From: Pseudomonas sp. ERMR1:02
GTDB taxonomy: Bacteria > Pseudomonadota > Gammaproteobacteria > Pseudomonadales > Pseudomonadaceae
Length of the DNA stretch: 64,000 bases
Direction of reading: 5' to 3'
Assembly: GCF_002277815.1 (NCBI RefSeq)
Contig: NZ_NKJI01000007.1
Location: 124,001 to 188,000 of the forward strand
The first letter of the stretch is position 1. Each line of letters begins with the position of its first letter. The notes under the pieces are model-generated. The model had not been told where the DNA came from, did not search any database, and saw only the letters and a program-made list of their open reading frames with translations. The translations under genes and the position numbers were made by a program. Positions 24,447 through 32,953 of this stretch are shown one piece after another.

Positions 24447-25631
24447 ATGCGTGAAGTGGTGATCGTCGACAGCGTGCGGACCGGCCTGGCCAAATCCTTT
24501 CGCGGCAAATTCAACCAGACCCGTCCGGACGACATGGCCGCGCATTGCGTCAACGCATTGTTGGCGCGCACCGGCATCGACCCGGCCAGTGTCGAGGACT
24601 GCATTGTCGGCGCCGGCTCCAACGAAGGCGCCCAAGGCTTCAACATCGGTCGCAACGTTGCAGTGCTGTCGCGCCTGGGCATCGGCACCGCCGGCATGAC
24701 CCTCAACCGCTTCTGTTCGTCGGGCTTGCAGGCGATCGCCATTGCCGCCAACCAGATCGCTTCTGGCTGCAGCGACATCATCGTTGCCGGTGGTGTCGAG
24801 TCGATCAGTCTGACCATGAAAAGCGTCAACACCGACAATCTGATCAACCCGCTGCTCAAGGAGCAGGTGCCGGGTATCTATTTTCCGATGGGGCAGACTG
24901 CCGAAGTCGTCGCTCGTCGCTATAACGTCAGCCGCGAAGAACAGGATATGTACGCCCTGCAAAGCCAGCAGCGCACCGCCCAGGCGCAAGCCTCCGGATT
25001 GTTCGACGATGAAATCGTGCCGATGGCGGTGAAGTTCCGCGTGGAAGACAAGACAACAGGCCAGGTGCAGATACTCGACGGCATCGTTGATCGCGATGAC
25101 TGCAACCGCTCCGACACCTCTCTGGAAAGCCTGGCCGGGTTGAAGCCTGTCTTTGCTGAAGACGGATCTGTGACTGCGGGCAACTCATCGCAGCTGTCTG
25201 ACGGTGCTTCCATGACTTTGGTGATGAGCCTGGAAAAAGCGCTGGAGTTGGGCCTCAAGCCGAAGGCGTTTTTTCGAGGTTTCACAGTGGCCGGTTGCGA
25301 GCCGGACGAGATGGGCATCGGCCCGGTTTTTTCCGTGCCGAAACTGCTCAAGGCCAAGGGCTTGCAGATTGCCGACATCGATCTGTGGGAACTCAACGAA
25401 GCATTCGCCTCACAGTGCCTGTACGCGCGTAATAGGCTGGAGATCGAGAACGACAAGTACAACGTCAATGGCGGCTCGATTTCGATTGGTCATCCATTCG
25501 GCATGACCGGTTCGCGTCAGGTCGGGCACATCGTTCGCGAGTTGCAGCGGCGCAATCTGCGCTACGGCATCGTCACCATGTGCGTGGGTGGCGGGATGGG
25601 GGCTACGGGGTTGTTTGAGGCGGTGCGTTAA
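24447..25631 (+). CDS. Thiolase (acetyl-CoA C-acyltransferase)
   Basis: 394-aa thiolase that makes or cleaves 3-ketoacyl-CoA. Active-site features: nucleophilic Cys in LNRFCSSGLQAIA (near residue 90), His in NGGSISIGHPFGMTGSRQ and Cys in MCVGGGMGATGLFE. GAGG precedes ATG 24447; ATG 24435 is also in frame but has no ribosome site. The missing FadB partner nearby argues against the FadA role; a degradative or biosynthetic acyl-CoA pathway is possible. Substrate length is not deducible. Confidence 0.9.
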   Translation: MREVVIVDSVRTGLAKSFRGKFNQTRPDDMAAHCVNALLARTGIDPASVEDCIVGAGSNEGAQGFNIGRNVAVLSRLGIGTAGMTLNRFCSSGLQAIAIAANQIASGCSDIIVAGGVESISLTMKSVNTDNLINPLLKEQVPGIYFPMGQTAEVVARRYNVSREEQDMYALQSQQRTAQAQASGLFDDEIVPMAVKFRVEDKTTGQVQILDGIVDRDDCNRSDTSLESLAGLKPVFAEDGSVTAGNSSQLSDGASMTLVMSLEKALELGLKPKAFFRGFTVAGCEPDEMGIGPVFSVPKLLKAKGLQIADIDLWELNEAFASQCLYARNRLEIENDKYNVNGGSISIGHPFGMTGSRQVGHIVRELQRRNLRYGIVTMCVGGGMGATGLFEAVR

Positions 25632-25644
25632 GCCTGTGAGGCCG

Positions 25645-25673
25645 CCTTCGCGGGCAAGCCTCGCTCCTACAGG
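25645..25673. repeat. Single (unpaired) REP-like unit
   Basis: One arm only, CTTCGCGGGCAAGCCTCGC followed by TCCTACAGG, just after the thiolase stop. The partner arm is absent, unlike most copies in the window. Confidence 0.75.
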
Positions 25674-25857
25674 TTTAGCGTCGATCATAAAATTGGGACC
25701 GATGCTAAACCGCTTGCGGTGTCTGGTTATCTGATCAGCGGCGTCTCGCCAATCCGACCTGCACAGTTTCATTCGCGGCGAGGTGCAAACTGTCCCTGTG
25801 TACCACACGGCGGTGCGCCTAGAATGACGGTTCTTGACTCTTGGCTTTGGGGTTCGC

Positions 25858-26817
25858 ATGCACATTTCATCCGGTCGCTGGGTTTACGGTCTGTTCCTGG
25901 CCTTGCTGACCGCGCTGCTGTGGGGAATCCTGCCGATCAAACTCAAACAAGTGTTGTTGGTGATGGACCCGGTCACGGTGACCTGGTTTCGTCTGATGGT
26001 TTCCGGTGGTTGTCTTTTCATTTATCTGGCAGCGACCAAACGTCTGCCGAGCCGCAAGGTACTCGGGCCGCGCGGGGGCTGGCTGGTGTTGATGGCTGTG
26101 CTCGGCCTGGTGGGCAACTACGTGTTGTATCTGATGGGCCTGAAACTGCTCAGCCCCGGCACCGCGCAACTGGTGGTGCAGATGGGACCGATCATGTTGT
26201 TGATCGCCAGTCTGTTTGTGTTCAAGGAGCGTTTCAGCCTGGGGCAGGGGATTGGCTTGCTGGTGCTGCTGATCGGTTTCGGCCTGTTTTTCAATCAGCG
26301 TCTGAGTGAATTGCTTACCTCGTTGACCGACTACACCGCCGGCGTGTTGCTGGTGCTGTTGGCTTCCACGGTCTGGACCTTTTATGCGCTGGGGCAGAAG
26401 CAGTTGCTGACGGTGTGGAATTCGTTTCAGGTGATGATGGTGATCTACCTGTTCTGCGGGCTGCTGCTGACGCCGTGGGTGCATCCGCTGGAAGCACTGC
26501 AACTGAACCCGTTGCAAGGCTGGCTGCTGCTGGCGTGCTGCATGAATACCCTGATTGCCTATGGCGCATTCGCCGAAGCCCTGGCCCATTGGGAAGCGTC
26601 GCGGGTCAGCGCGACACTGGCGATCACGCCGTTGGTGACGTTTGCCGCCGTCGCCATGGCCGCGTGGTGGTGGCCGGAATATGTGCATGCCGAGACGATC
26701 AATGGTCTGGGGTATGGCGGGGCGGTGTTGGTGGTGCTGGGGTCGGCGCTGGTGGCGTTGGGGCCGTCGTTGATAGCGGGGTTGAAGGCGCGAAAGGTGC
26801 GGATTGCAGCCAATTAA
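25858..26817 (+). CDS. EamA/DMT-superfamily transporter
   Basis: Inner-membrane protein, 319 aa, about 10 hydrophobic helices in two repeated EamA halves (first LFLALLTALLWGILPIKLK, second AGVLLVLLASTVWTFYALGQKQLL). RarD/YedA-like members export metabolites or amino acids; the substrate is unknown. Start ATG 25858, as the protein opens directly into helix 1. The upstream in-frame TTG at 25834 is rejected. Confidence 0.85.
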   Translation: MHISSGRWVYGLFLALLTALLWGILPIKLKQVLLVMDPVTVTWFRLMVSGGCLFIYLAATKRLPSRKVLGPRGGWLVLMAVLGLVGNYVLYLMGLKLLSPGTAQLVVQMGPIMLLIASLFVFKERFSLGQGIGLLVLLIGFGLFFNQRLSELLTSLTDYTAGVLLVLLASTVWTFYALGQKQLLTVWNSFQVMMVIYLFCGLLLTPWVHPLEALQLNPLQGWLLLACCMNTLIAYGAFAEALAHWEASRVSATLAITPLVTFAAVAMAAWWWPEYVHAETINGLGYGGAVLVVLGSALVALGPSLIAGLKARKVRIAAN

Positions 26818-26831
26818 ACCGCGTCATCGTT

Positions 26832-26924
26832 CTTCGCGGGCAAGCCTCGCTCCTACAGGGTTTGCGTCGTTCACGGAAAATGTGATCGACGCAAACCCTG
26901 TAGGAGCGAGGCTTGCCCGCGAAG
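26832..26924. repeat. REP-like inverted pair with extended arms
   Basis: Arms of over 35 bases: besides the usual unit, the internal AGGGTTTGCGTCG is also inverted as CGACGCAAACCCT, so pairing continues far inward. It lies between the convergent EamA gene and fumC and can serve as a bidirectional stop. Confidence 0.85.
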
Positions 26925-26930
26925 ACTGAC

Positions 26931-28325
26931 TCAGCCCTTGGCCCCAGCCTCCAGCATATTCTCCGGCCTTACCCAAGCATCAAACTGTTCATCGGTCAGA
27001 TATCCCAACTGCAACGCCGCCGCACGCAGCGTCAGCCCTTCGCTGTAAGCCTTCTTGGCAATCTCCGCCGATTTGTCATAGCCAATATGCGGGTTCAGCG
27101 CTGTCACAAGCATCAACCCTTGTTCCAGATGCTCAGCCATTTTCCTGGCGTCCGGCTCCAACCCGGCGATGCAATGCTGCTGGAAGTTGCTGCAGCCATC
27201 GCCCAGCAGACGGATCGATTGCAACAGGTTGTGGATGATCACCGGTTTGAACACGTTCAGTTGCAGGTGACCCTGGCTAGCCGCAAACCCGATGGTCACG
27301 TCGTTGCCCAGTACCTGACACGCCAGCATCGACAGTGCTTCGCACTGGGTCGGGTTGACTTTGCCCGGCATGATCGAGCTGCCGGGTTCGTTGGCCGGCA
27401 GCTTCACTTCGGCGAATCCGGCGCGCGGCCCGGAGCCCAGCAAGCGCAAGTCGTTGGCAATTTTCATCAGGGTGACGGCGAGGGTTTTCAGCGCGCCGGA
27501 GAGCGTGGTCAGCGGCTCATGCCCTGCCAGGGCGGCGAATTTGTTCGGTGCGGTGATGAACGGCAGTCCGGAAAGGGCGGCCAGTTCGGCTGCAATGGCT
27601 TCACCGAAACCGTGAGGCGAATTTAGCCCCGTGCCTACCGCCGTACCGCCCTGGGCCAATTCACACACTGCTGGCAGGGCGTTGCGGATCGCCCGTTCGG
27701 CGTAATCGAGCTGCGCTATGAACGCCGAGACTTCCTGGCCAAAGGTAATCGGCGTCGCGTCCATCATGTGCGTGCGCCCGGTCTTGACCAGTTTCATGTG
27801 GCGGGCCGCCAGTTCGGCCAGTCCGCCAGACAGTTCACTGATCGCCGGCAACAAGTGCTGCTGCACAGCCTGGGCCGCGGCGATGTGCATGGCAGTGGGG
27901 AAGCAGTCGTTGGAGCTCTGGGAGCGATTGACATGATCGTTGGGGTGCACCGGGGACTTGCCGCCGCGAGGGTTGCCAGCCAGTTCGTTGGCGCGTCCGG
28001 CGATCACTTCGTTGACGTTCATGTTGCTCTGAGTGCCGCTGCCGGTCTGCCACACCACCAACGGGAACTGGTCGTCGTGGTTGCCGTCGAGCACTTCGTC
28101 GGCAGCTTGTTCAATCAGTCGGGCAATGTCGGCGGGCAGATCGCCATTGCGGTCGTTGACCCGTGCCGCGGCTTTCTTGATCAGGGCCAGGCCGTGCAGC
28201 ACTGCCAGCGGCATACGTTCGGTGCCAATGGCGAAGTTGACCAGCGAGCGTTGCGTCTGAGCGCCCCAATAGGCGTCATCCGGGACTTCAACCTGGCCAA
28301 GGCTGTCGGTTTCGATACGGCTCAT
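26931..28325 (-). CDS. fumC: Class II fumarate hydratase
   Basis: Iron-independent fumarase of the TCA cycle, 464 aa, homotetramer. The superfamily signature [15 protein letters not shown] is present, along with [27 protein letters not shown] and the catalytic-region [16 protein letters not shown]. Start ATG 28325 gives [15 protein letters not shown], typical of FumC. In Pseudomonas the sod-linked FumC is iron-regulated, but no sodA or Fur box is seen here, so this is probably the second FumC paralogue. Confidence 0.95.
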   Translation of the reverse strand: MSRIETDSLGQVEVPDDAYWGAQTQRSLVNFAIGTERMPLAVLHGLALIKKAAARVNDRNGDLPADIARLIEQAADEVLDGNHDDQFPLVVWQTGSGTQSNMNVNEVIAGRANELAGNPRGGKSPVHPNDHVNRSQSSNDCFPTAMHIAAAQAVQQHLLPAISELSGGLAELAARHMKLVKTGRTHMMDATPITFGQEVSAFIAQLDYAERAIRNALPAVCELAQGGTAVGTGLNSPHGFGEAIAAELAALSGLPFITAPNKFAALAGHEPLTTLSGALKTLAVTLMKIANDLRLLGSGPRAGFAEVKLPANEPGSSIMPGKVNPTQCEALSMLACQVLGNDVTIGFAASQGHLQLNVFKPVIIHNLLQSIRLLGDGCSNFQQHCIAGLEPDARKMAEHLEQGLMLVTALNPHIGYDKSAEIAKKAYSEGLTLRAAALQLGYLTDEQFDAWVRPENMLEAGAKG

Positions 28326-28514
28326 CGGTCACACTCCTGTAGTTGATTGCGCAGTTTAGGCCATGATCGACGGACGGGGTTCCATCAGTCTCGATTCTGG
28401 CCATTGAACCCTCTAAATCAGGCACGACAAGGCTTGGGGTTGAGTGACACACTTTTTTAGGCGCAGAATGGACGTCCTTGGGGTTTTACCTCGCCTGCTA
28501 GAAAAGGAAACTCG

Positions 28515-29039
28515 ATGACTCGTCTTCGTGCCATCTGTACCGCGGTTGCATTGGTTTGTGCCAGCGGCCAGGTTTTTGCCGATACCGCCAGCCACAACGC
28601 CAGTGCCGAGGCTTTCCTGACCCTGGCGCATGCTGACAAATTGGGCACTCCGGTATACATGCAAGTGCAGCAAATGTTTGCTCAGCGCTTCCAGCAAACC
28701 AAAGCCCCGGATTCGAAAAAAGCCGTATTGGAAACCTACCAGGCCAAGGCCAACGCCGCTCTGGACCAGGCCATTGGCTGGAACAAGCTGAAACCGGACA
28801 TGGTCAAGCTCTACACCACCAACTTCAGCGAATCCGAGCTCAAGGACCTGGTTGCGTTCTACCAGTCTCCATTGGGCAAGAAAGTCCTGGAAAAAATGCC
28901 GCAGCTGACTCAGCAATCGGCCCAGATGACTCAGGCCAAGCTCGAAAGCGCAGTACCTGTGGTCAACAAATTGCTGGCTGACATGACTGCCGAGCTGACG
29001 CCGAAAGATGCGGCCGCTCCAGCCAAGAAAAAGCCTTAA
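28515..29039 (+). CDS. DUF2059 secreted protein
   Basis: 174 aa. Signal peptide MTRLRAICTAVALVCASGQVFA, then a helical DUF2059 domain with the conserved core LKDLVAFYQSPLGKKVLEKMPQLTQQS. It ends in a Lys/Ala-rich tail. Probably periplasmic, function unknown. It is separated by 12 bases from the bolA gene and likely co-transcribed; fumC lies divergently upstream. Confidence 0.88.
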   Translation: MTRLRAICTAVALVCASGQVFADTASHNASAEAFLTLAHADKLGTPVYMQVQQMFAQRFQQTKAPDSKKAVLETYQAKANAALDQAIGWNKLKPDMVKLYTTNFSESELKDLVAFYQSPLGKKVLEKMPQLTQQSAQMTQAKLESAVPVVNKLLADMTAELTPKDAAAPAKKKP

Positions 29040-29051
29040 GCGGAGTTCGGT

Positions 29052-29351
29052 ATGACCATGCAACAACGTATCGAATCGACGCTGGGCCTGTTACAGCCCG
29101 AGCATCTGCAAGTGCTGGATGAAAGTCACATGCACAGCCGCGGGTTGCAGACTCACTTCAAGGCCGTGGTGGTCAGCCAGCAGTTCGAGGGGTTGAATCG
29201 CGTCAAGCGTCACCAGAAAGTCTACGGCACGCTCGGCGAGCTGATGGGCGAATTCCATGCGTTGGCGCTGCATACCTACACGCCGCAAGAATGGGCGCAG
29301 ATCGATGCGGCTCCGGCTTCGCCGACCTGTGCCGGCGGTAGCAAGCACTGA
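29052..29351 (+). CDS. bolA: BolA family protein
   Basis: 99-aa BolA/IbaG-family protein. In this family a conserved His together with monothiol glutaredoxins binds a 2Fe-2S cluster. Seen: the helix-turn region TMQQRIESTLGLLQPEHLQVLDESH, the conserved HFKAVVVSQQFEGLNRVKRHQKVYG and the FHALALHTYTPQEW motif of true BolA. Start ATG 29052. Confidence 0.92.
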   Translation: MTMQQRIESTLGLLQPEHLQVLDESHMHSRGLQTHFKAVVVSQQFEGLNRVKRHQKVYGTLGELMGEFHALALHTYTPQEWAQIDAAPASPTCAGGSKH

Positions 29352-29360
29352 GGTCACCAC

Positions 29361-29452
29361 CTGTAGGAGCCGGCTTGCTGGCGAAAGCGGTGTATCAGCC
29401 GCCATCAATGTCGATTGATGCGCCGCCTTAGCCAGCAAGCCGGCTCCTACAG
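29361..29452. repeat. REP-like inverted pair (GGCTTGCTGGCGA type)
   Basis: Arms CTGTAGGAGCCGGCTTGCTG and reverse complement with ~45-base spacer, immediately after bolA. Confidence 0.85.
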
Positions 29453-29480
29453 AGAAGCGTTTATTTTTGTTAGACTATGC

Positions 29481-29510
29481 AACGCGCCGCTTAAACGGCG
29501 CGTTTTTTTT
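29481..29510 (+). terminator. Intrinsic terminator downstream of bolA
   Basis: AACGCGCCG - cttaaa - CGGCGCGTT followed by Ts, between bolA and trhO. Confidence 0.88.
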
Positions 29511-29557
29511 CGCATCCGGTTCACCCTTTACGAGGGTAGCCACCTGGAGATTTACCC

Positions 29558-30499
29558 ATGACACAACAGATTGTCGTGGCGGCACTGTATAAGTTCGTCA
29601 CCCTGGAAGATTACGTCGCCCTGCGCGAGCCCCTGCTGCAAGCGATGGTCGACAACGGCATCAAAGGCACATTGCTGATCGCCGAAGAAGGCATCAACGG
29701 CACCGTGTCCGGCAGCCGCGAAGGCATCGACGGGCTGTTGGCCTGGCTCAAGAACGACCCGCGCATGGACGACATCGACCACAAAGAGTCGTACTGCGAC
29801 GAGCAGCCGTTCTACCGCACCAAGGTCAAGCTCAAGAAAGAAATCGTCACCCTCGGCGTTGAAGGCGTGGACCCGAACAAAAAGGTCGGCACCTACGTTG
29901 AACCGCAGGACTGGAACGCGCTGATCAACGACCCTGAGGTATTGTTGATCGATACCCGCAACGACTATGAAGTGTCGATCGGCACCTTCGAAGGCGCGAT
30001 CGATCCGAAAACCACCAGTTTTCGCGAATTTCCCGACTACATCAAAGCCAACTTCGACCCGGCCGTGCACAAGAAGGTCGCGATGTTCTGCACCGGCGGC
30101 ATCCGTTGCGAAAAGGCGTCGAGCTACATGCTCAGCGAAGGCTTCGATGAGGTCTATCACCTCAAGGGCGGCATTCTGAAGTACCTCGAAGAGGTGCCTC
30201 AGGAAGAAACCAAGTGGCAGGGCGACTGCTTTGTGTTCGATAACCGCGTGACGGTTCGCCACGATCTGAGCGAAGGCGACTACGATCAATGTCATGCCTG
30301 CCGCACACCGGTCAGCGTTGAAGATCGCGTATCCGAGCATTACGTGGCAGGTATCAGTTGCCCGCATTGCTGGGACAGTCTGAGCGAGAAAACCCGCCGC
30401 AGCGCCATCGATCGGCAAAAGCAGATCGAGCTGGCCAAGGCTCGCAACATGCCTCACCCGATAGGCTACAACTACAAGCAAACATCTTCCGAGGCCTGA
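29558..30499 (+). CDS. trhO: tRNA uridine(34) 5-hydroxylase TrhO (rhodanese-like, YceA)
   Basis: Oxygen-dependent hydroxylation of U34 in tRNAs, the prephenate-independent route to ho5U. 313 aa. An N-terminal acylphosphatase-like part ([38 protein letters not shown]) is followed by a rhodanese domain with the active-site Cys in [19 protein letters not shown] cysteine-rich C-terminal segment (CHACRTP...[13 protein letters not shown]) follows. Four bases separate it from the DsbA-like gene. Confidence 0.94.
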   Translation: MTQQIVVAALYKFVTLEDYVALREPLLQAMVDNGIKGTLLIAEEGINGTVSGSREGIDGLLAWLKNDPRMDDIDHKESYCDEQPFYRTKVKLKKEIVTLGVEGVDPNKKVGTYVEPQDWNALINDPEVLLIDTRNDYEVSIGTFEGAIDPKTTSFREFPDYIKANFDPAVHKKVAMFCTGGIRCEKASSYMLSEGFDEVYHLKGGILKYLEEVPQEETKWQGDCFVFDNRVTVRHDLSEGDYDQCHACRTPVSVEDRVSEHYVAGISCPHCWDSLSEKTRRSAIDRQKQIELAKARNMPHPIGYNYKQTSSEA

Positions 30500-30503
30500 A
30501 ACC

Positions 30504-31142
30504 ATGTCTGCATGCCGACTGCTCTATGTGATGGACCCGATGTGTTCCTGGTGCTGGGGCTTTGCTCCGGTAGCTAACGCATTGGTCGAGCAGGCGGCGG
30601 CGGCAGGTGTGGACGTGCATCTGGTGGTGGGCGGTTTGCGCACCGGCAGTGGTGCGGCGCTGGAGCCTACGACCCGGCGCTACATCCTTAAACACTGGCA
30701 GGCGGTCACTGAGGCCACCGGCCAGCCGTTCAAGCTCGAGGGTGCCTTGCCCGAAGGATTTGTCTACGACACCGAACCTGCCTGCCGAGCTTTGGTGACG
30801 GCGCGCGGTCTGGCGCCGGATTGCGCGTGGAAGCTGCTCGGGCTGATTCAGCATGCGTTTTACGCGCAAGGGCGCGACGTTACCCACGCCAGCGTTCTGG
30901 TGGAACTGGCAGAACAGGCTGGCCTGCCACGCATCGAATTCGCCGCCGCATTCGACCGTGCCGATACGCACGCCGCAACCGCTGCCGATTTCACCTGGGT
31001 CCAGGATCTTGGCATCGCCGGGTTCCCTACCTTGCTGGCTGAGCGAAATGGTCAATTGGCGCTTTTGACCAACGGCTATCAGCCGCTCAGCGTGCTGTCT
31101 GCGCTGCTCGGCCGCTGGCTGGAGCGCGCTGCCTGTGCATGA
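30504..31142 (+). CDS. DsbA family (FrnE-like) oxidoreductase
   Basis: 212-aa thioredoxin-fold protein without a signal peptide, so probably cytoplasmic. It opens with LLYVMDPMCSWCWGFAPV; CSWC is the redox pair. The late cis-Pro region reads IAGFPTLLAERNG. The helical insertion and layout fit the FrnE/2-hydroxychromene isomerase-like DsbA branch. The stop overlaps the start of the ABC transporter gene by 8 bases, and trhO precedes it closely, so the three are probably an operon. Confidence 0.88.
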   Translation: MSACRLLYVMDPMCSWCWGFAPVANALVEQAAAAGVDVHLVVGGLRTGSGAALEPTTRRYILKHWQAVTEATGQPFKLEGALPEGFVYDTEPACRALVTARGLAPDCAWKLLGLIQHAFYAQGRDVTHASVLVELAEQAGLPRIEFAAAFDRADTHAATAADFTWVQDLGIAGFPTLLAERNGQLALLTNGYQPLSVLSALLGRWLERAACA

Positions 31143-32952
31143 CCTGCCCGACGATGTGCCACCTGCAATACGTGTCGACCGTTTAAGCTGGGCGGAAATC
31201 CGTCGCCTGGCCCTTCATCACAAAAAATCCCTGTGGATCGCCAACGGCATAGCCGTGCTGGCGACCCTGTGCAGCGTACCGATCCCGTTGCTCCTGCCAT
31301 TGCTGGTGGACGAAGTGCTGCTGGGGCATGGCGATGCGGCGCTGAAAGTCATGAACCTTGCGCTGCCCGAGGTCTGGCAGAAAGCCGCGGGCTACATTGG
31401 CCTGATGCTGCTGGTGACCCTGACACTGCGGTGTGCGGCACTGCTGTTTAACGTGGTACAAGCGCGGCTGTTCGCCGCGTTGGCCAAGGACATCGTGTAC
31501 CGCATTCGCATCCGCCTGATCGAGCGACTCAAGCGCATCTCGCTGGGTGAATACGAAAGCCTGGGCAGTGGCACGGTAACCACGCACCTGGTCACCGATC
31601 TGGATACCCTGGACAAATTCGTCGGTGAGACCCTAAGTCGTTTCCTCGTGGCCATGCTGACGCTGGTCGGCACCGCAGGGATTCTGATGTGGATGCACTG
31701 GAAACTGGCGCTGCTGATTCTGTTGTTCAACCCGCTGGTGATCTACGCCACGGTGCAGTTGGGCAAACGGGTCAAGCACCTGAAGAAACTCGAGAACGAC
31801 AGCACTTCGCGCTTCACCCAGGCATTGACCGAAACCCTGGACGCGATCCAGGAAGTTCGCGCCGGTAACCGTCAGGGTTTTTTCCTTGGCCGATTGGGGC
31901 TGCGCGCCAGGGAAGTTCGCGATTACGCGGTCAATTCGCAGTGGAAAACCGACGCCTCGAACCGTGCCAGCGGTTTGCTGTTCCAGTTCGGCATCGATAT
32001 CTTTCGTGCCGCCGCCATGCTCACCGTACTGTTTTCCGACCTGTCCATCGGCCAGATGCTCGCGGTGTTCAGCTACCTGTGGTTCATGATTGGTCCGGTG
32101 GAACAACTGTTGAACCTGCAATATGCCTACTACGCCGCCGGCGGTGCGCTATCGCGGATCAACGAACTGCTGGCTCGGGCCGATGAGCCGGAATATCCCA
32201 ACGGCGTCGACCCGTTCACTGGTCGTGAGACCGTGGGCATCGAGGTGCAGGGCTTGAGTTTCGGCTACGGCGACGAACTGGTGTTGAACCAGATGAACCT
32301 GTCCATCGCCCCCGGCGAAAAGGTCGCGATCGTCGGTGCCAGTGGCGGCGGTAAAAGCACACTGGTGCAGTTGCTGCTGGGGCTCTATACGCCACTGGCC
32401 GGGACCATCCGCTTCGGCGGTTCGACCCAGCAAGAAATCGGTCTTGAAACCGTGCGGGAAAACGTCGCCGTGGTCCTGCAACATCCGGCACTGTTCAACG
32501 ACACCGTGCGCGCCAACCTGACCATGGGTCGTGAGCGCAGCGACGAGGCTTGCTGGCAGGCGCTGGAAATCGCGCAATTGCACGCCACGATCCGCGATCT
32601 GCCCAATGGTCTGGACAGCATCGTCGGGCGATCCGGCGTGCGTTTGTCTGGCGGTCAACGGCAACGTCTGGCGATTGCGCGGATGGTGCTGGCCGAACCG
32701 AAGGTGGTGATTCTCGACGAGGCCACTTCAGCACTGGATGCCGCCACCGAGTACAACCTGCACCAAGCACTGGCGCGGTTCCTGAGCAACCGCACCACGT
32801 TGATCATTGCGCACCGGTTGTCGGCCGTGAAGCAGGCCGACCGGGTGCTGGTGTTCGATGGCGGGCAAATTGCCGAAGATGGCGATCATCAGCAGTTGAT
32901 TGCCGATGGTGGGTTGTATGCCAAGCTGTATGGGCATTTGCAGCAGCACTAG
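31135..32952 (+). CDS. ABC transporter, fused permease/ATPase (exporter type)
   Basis: Half-transporter of 605 aa. About six transmembrane helices (residues ~35-320) are followed by the ATPase. Walker A GASGGGKST at about 399-407, signature LSGGQRQRLAIARMVL, Walker B KVVILDEATSALDA, and the H-loop IAHRLS. This is the MsbA/LmrA-type architecture and works as a dimer. The GTG start overlaps the DsbA-like stop. The cargo is unknown. It converges on the toxin gene with one base between the stops. Confidence 0.9.
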   Translation: MHDLPDDVPPAIRVDRLSWAEIRRLALHHKKSLWIANGIAVLATLCSVPIPLLLPLLVDEVLLGHGDAALKVMNLALPEVWQKAAGYIGLMLLVTLTLRCAALLFNVVQARLFAALAKDIVYRIRIRLIERLKRISLGEYESLGSGTVTTHLVTDLDTLDKFVGETLSRFLVAMLTLVGTAGILMWMHWKLALLILLFNPLVIYATVQLGKRVKHLKKLENDSTSRFTQALTETLDAIQEVRAGNRQGFFLGRLGLRAREVRDYAVNSQWKTDASNRASGLLFQFGIDIFRAAAMLTVLFSDLSIGQMLAVFSYLWFMIGPVEQLLNLQYAYYAAGGALSRINELLARADEPEYPNGVDPFTGRETVGIEVQGLSFGYGDELVLNQMNLSIAPGEKVAIVGASGGGKSTLVQLLLGLYTPLAGTIRFGGSTQQEIGLETVRENVAVVLQHPALFNDTVRANLTMGRERSDEACWQALEIAQLHATIRDLPNGLDSIVGRSGVRLSGGQRQRLAIARMVLAEPKVVILDEATSALDAATEYNLHQALARFLSNRTTLIIAHRLSAVKQADRVLVFDGGQIAEDGDHQQLIADGGLYAKLYGHLQQH

Positions 32953-32953
32953 A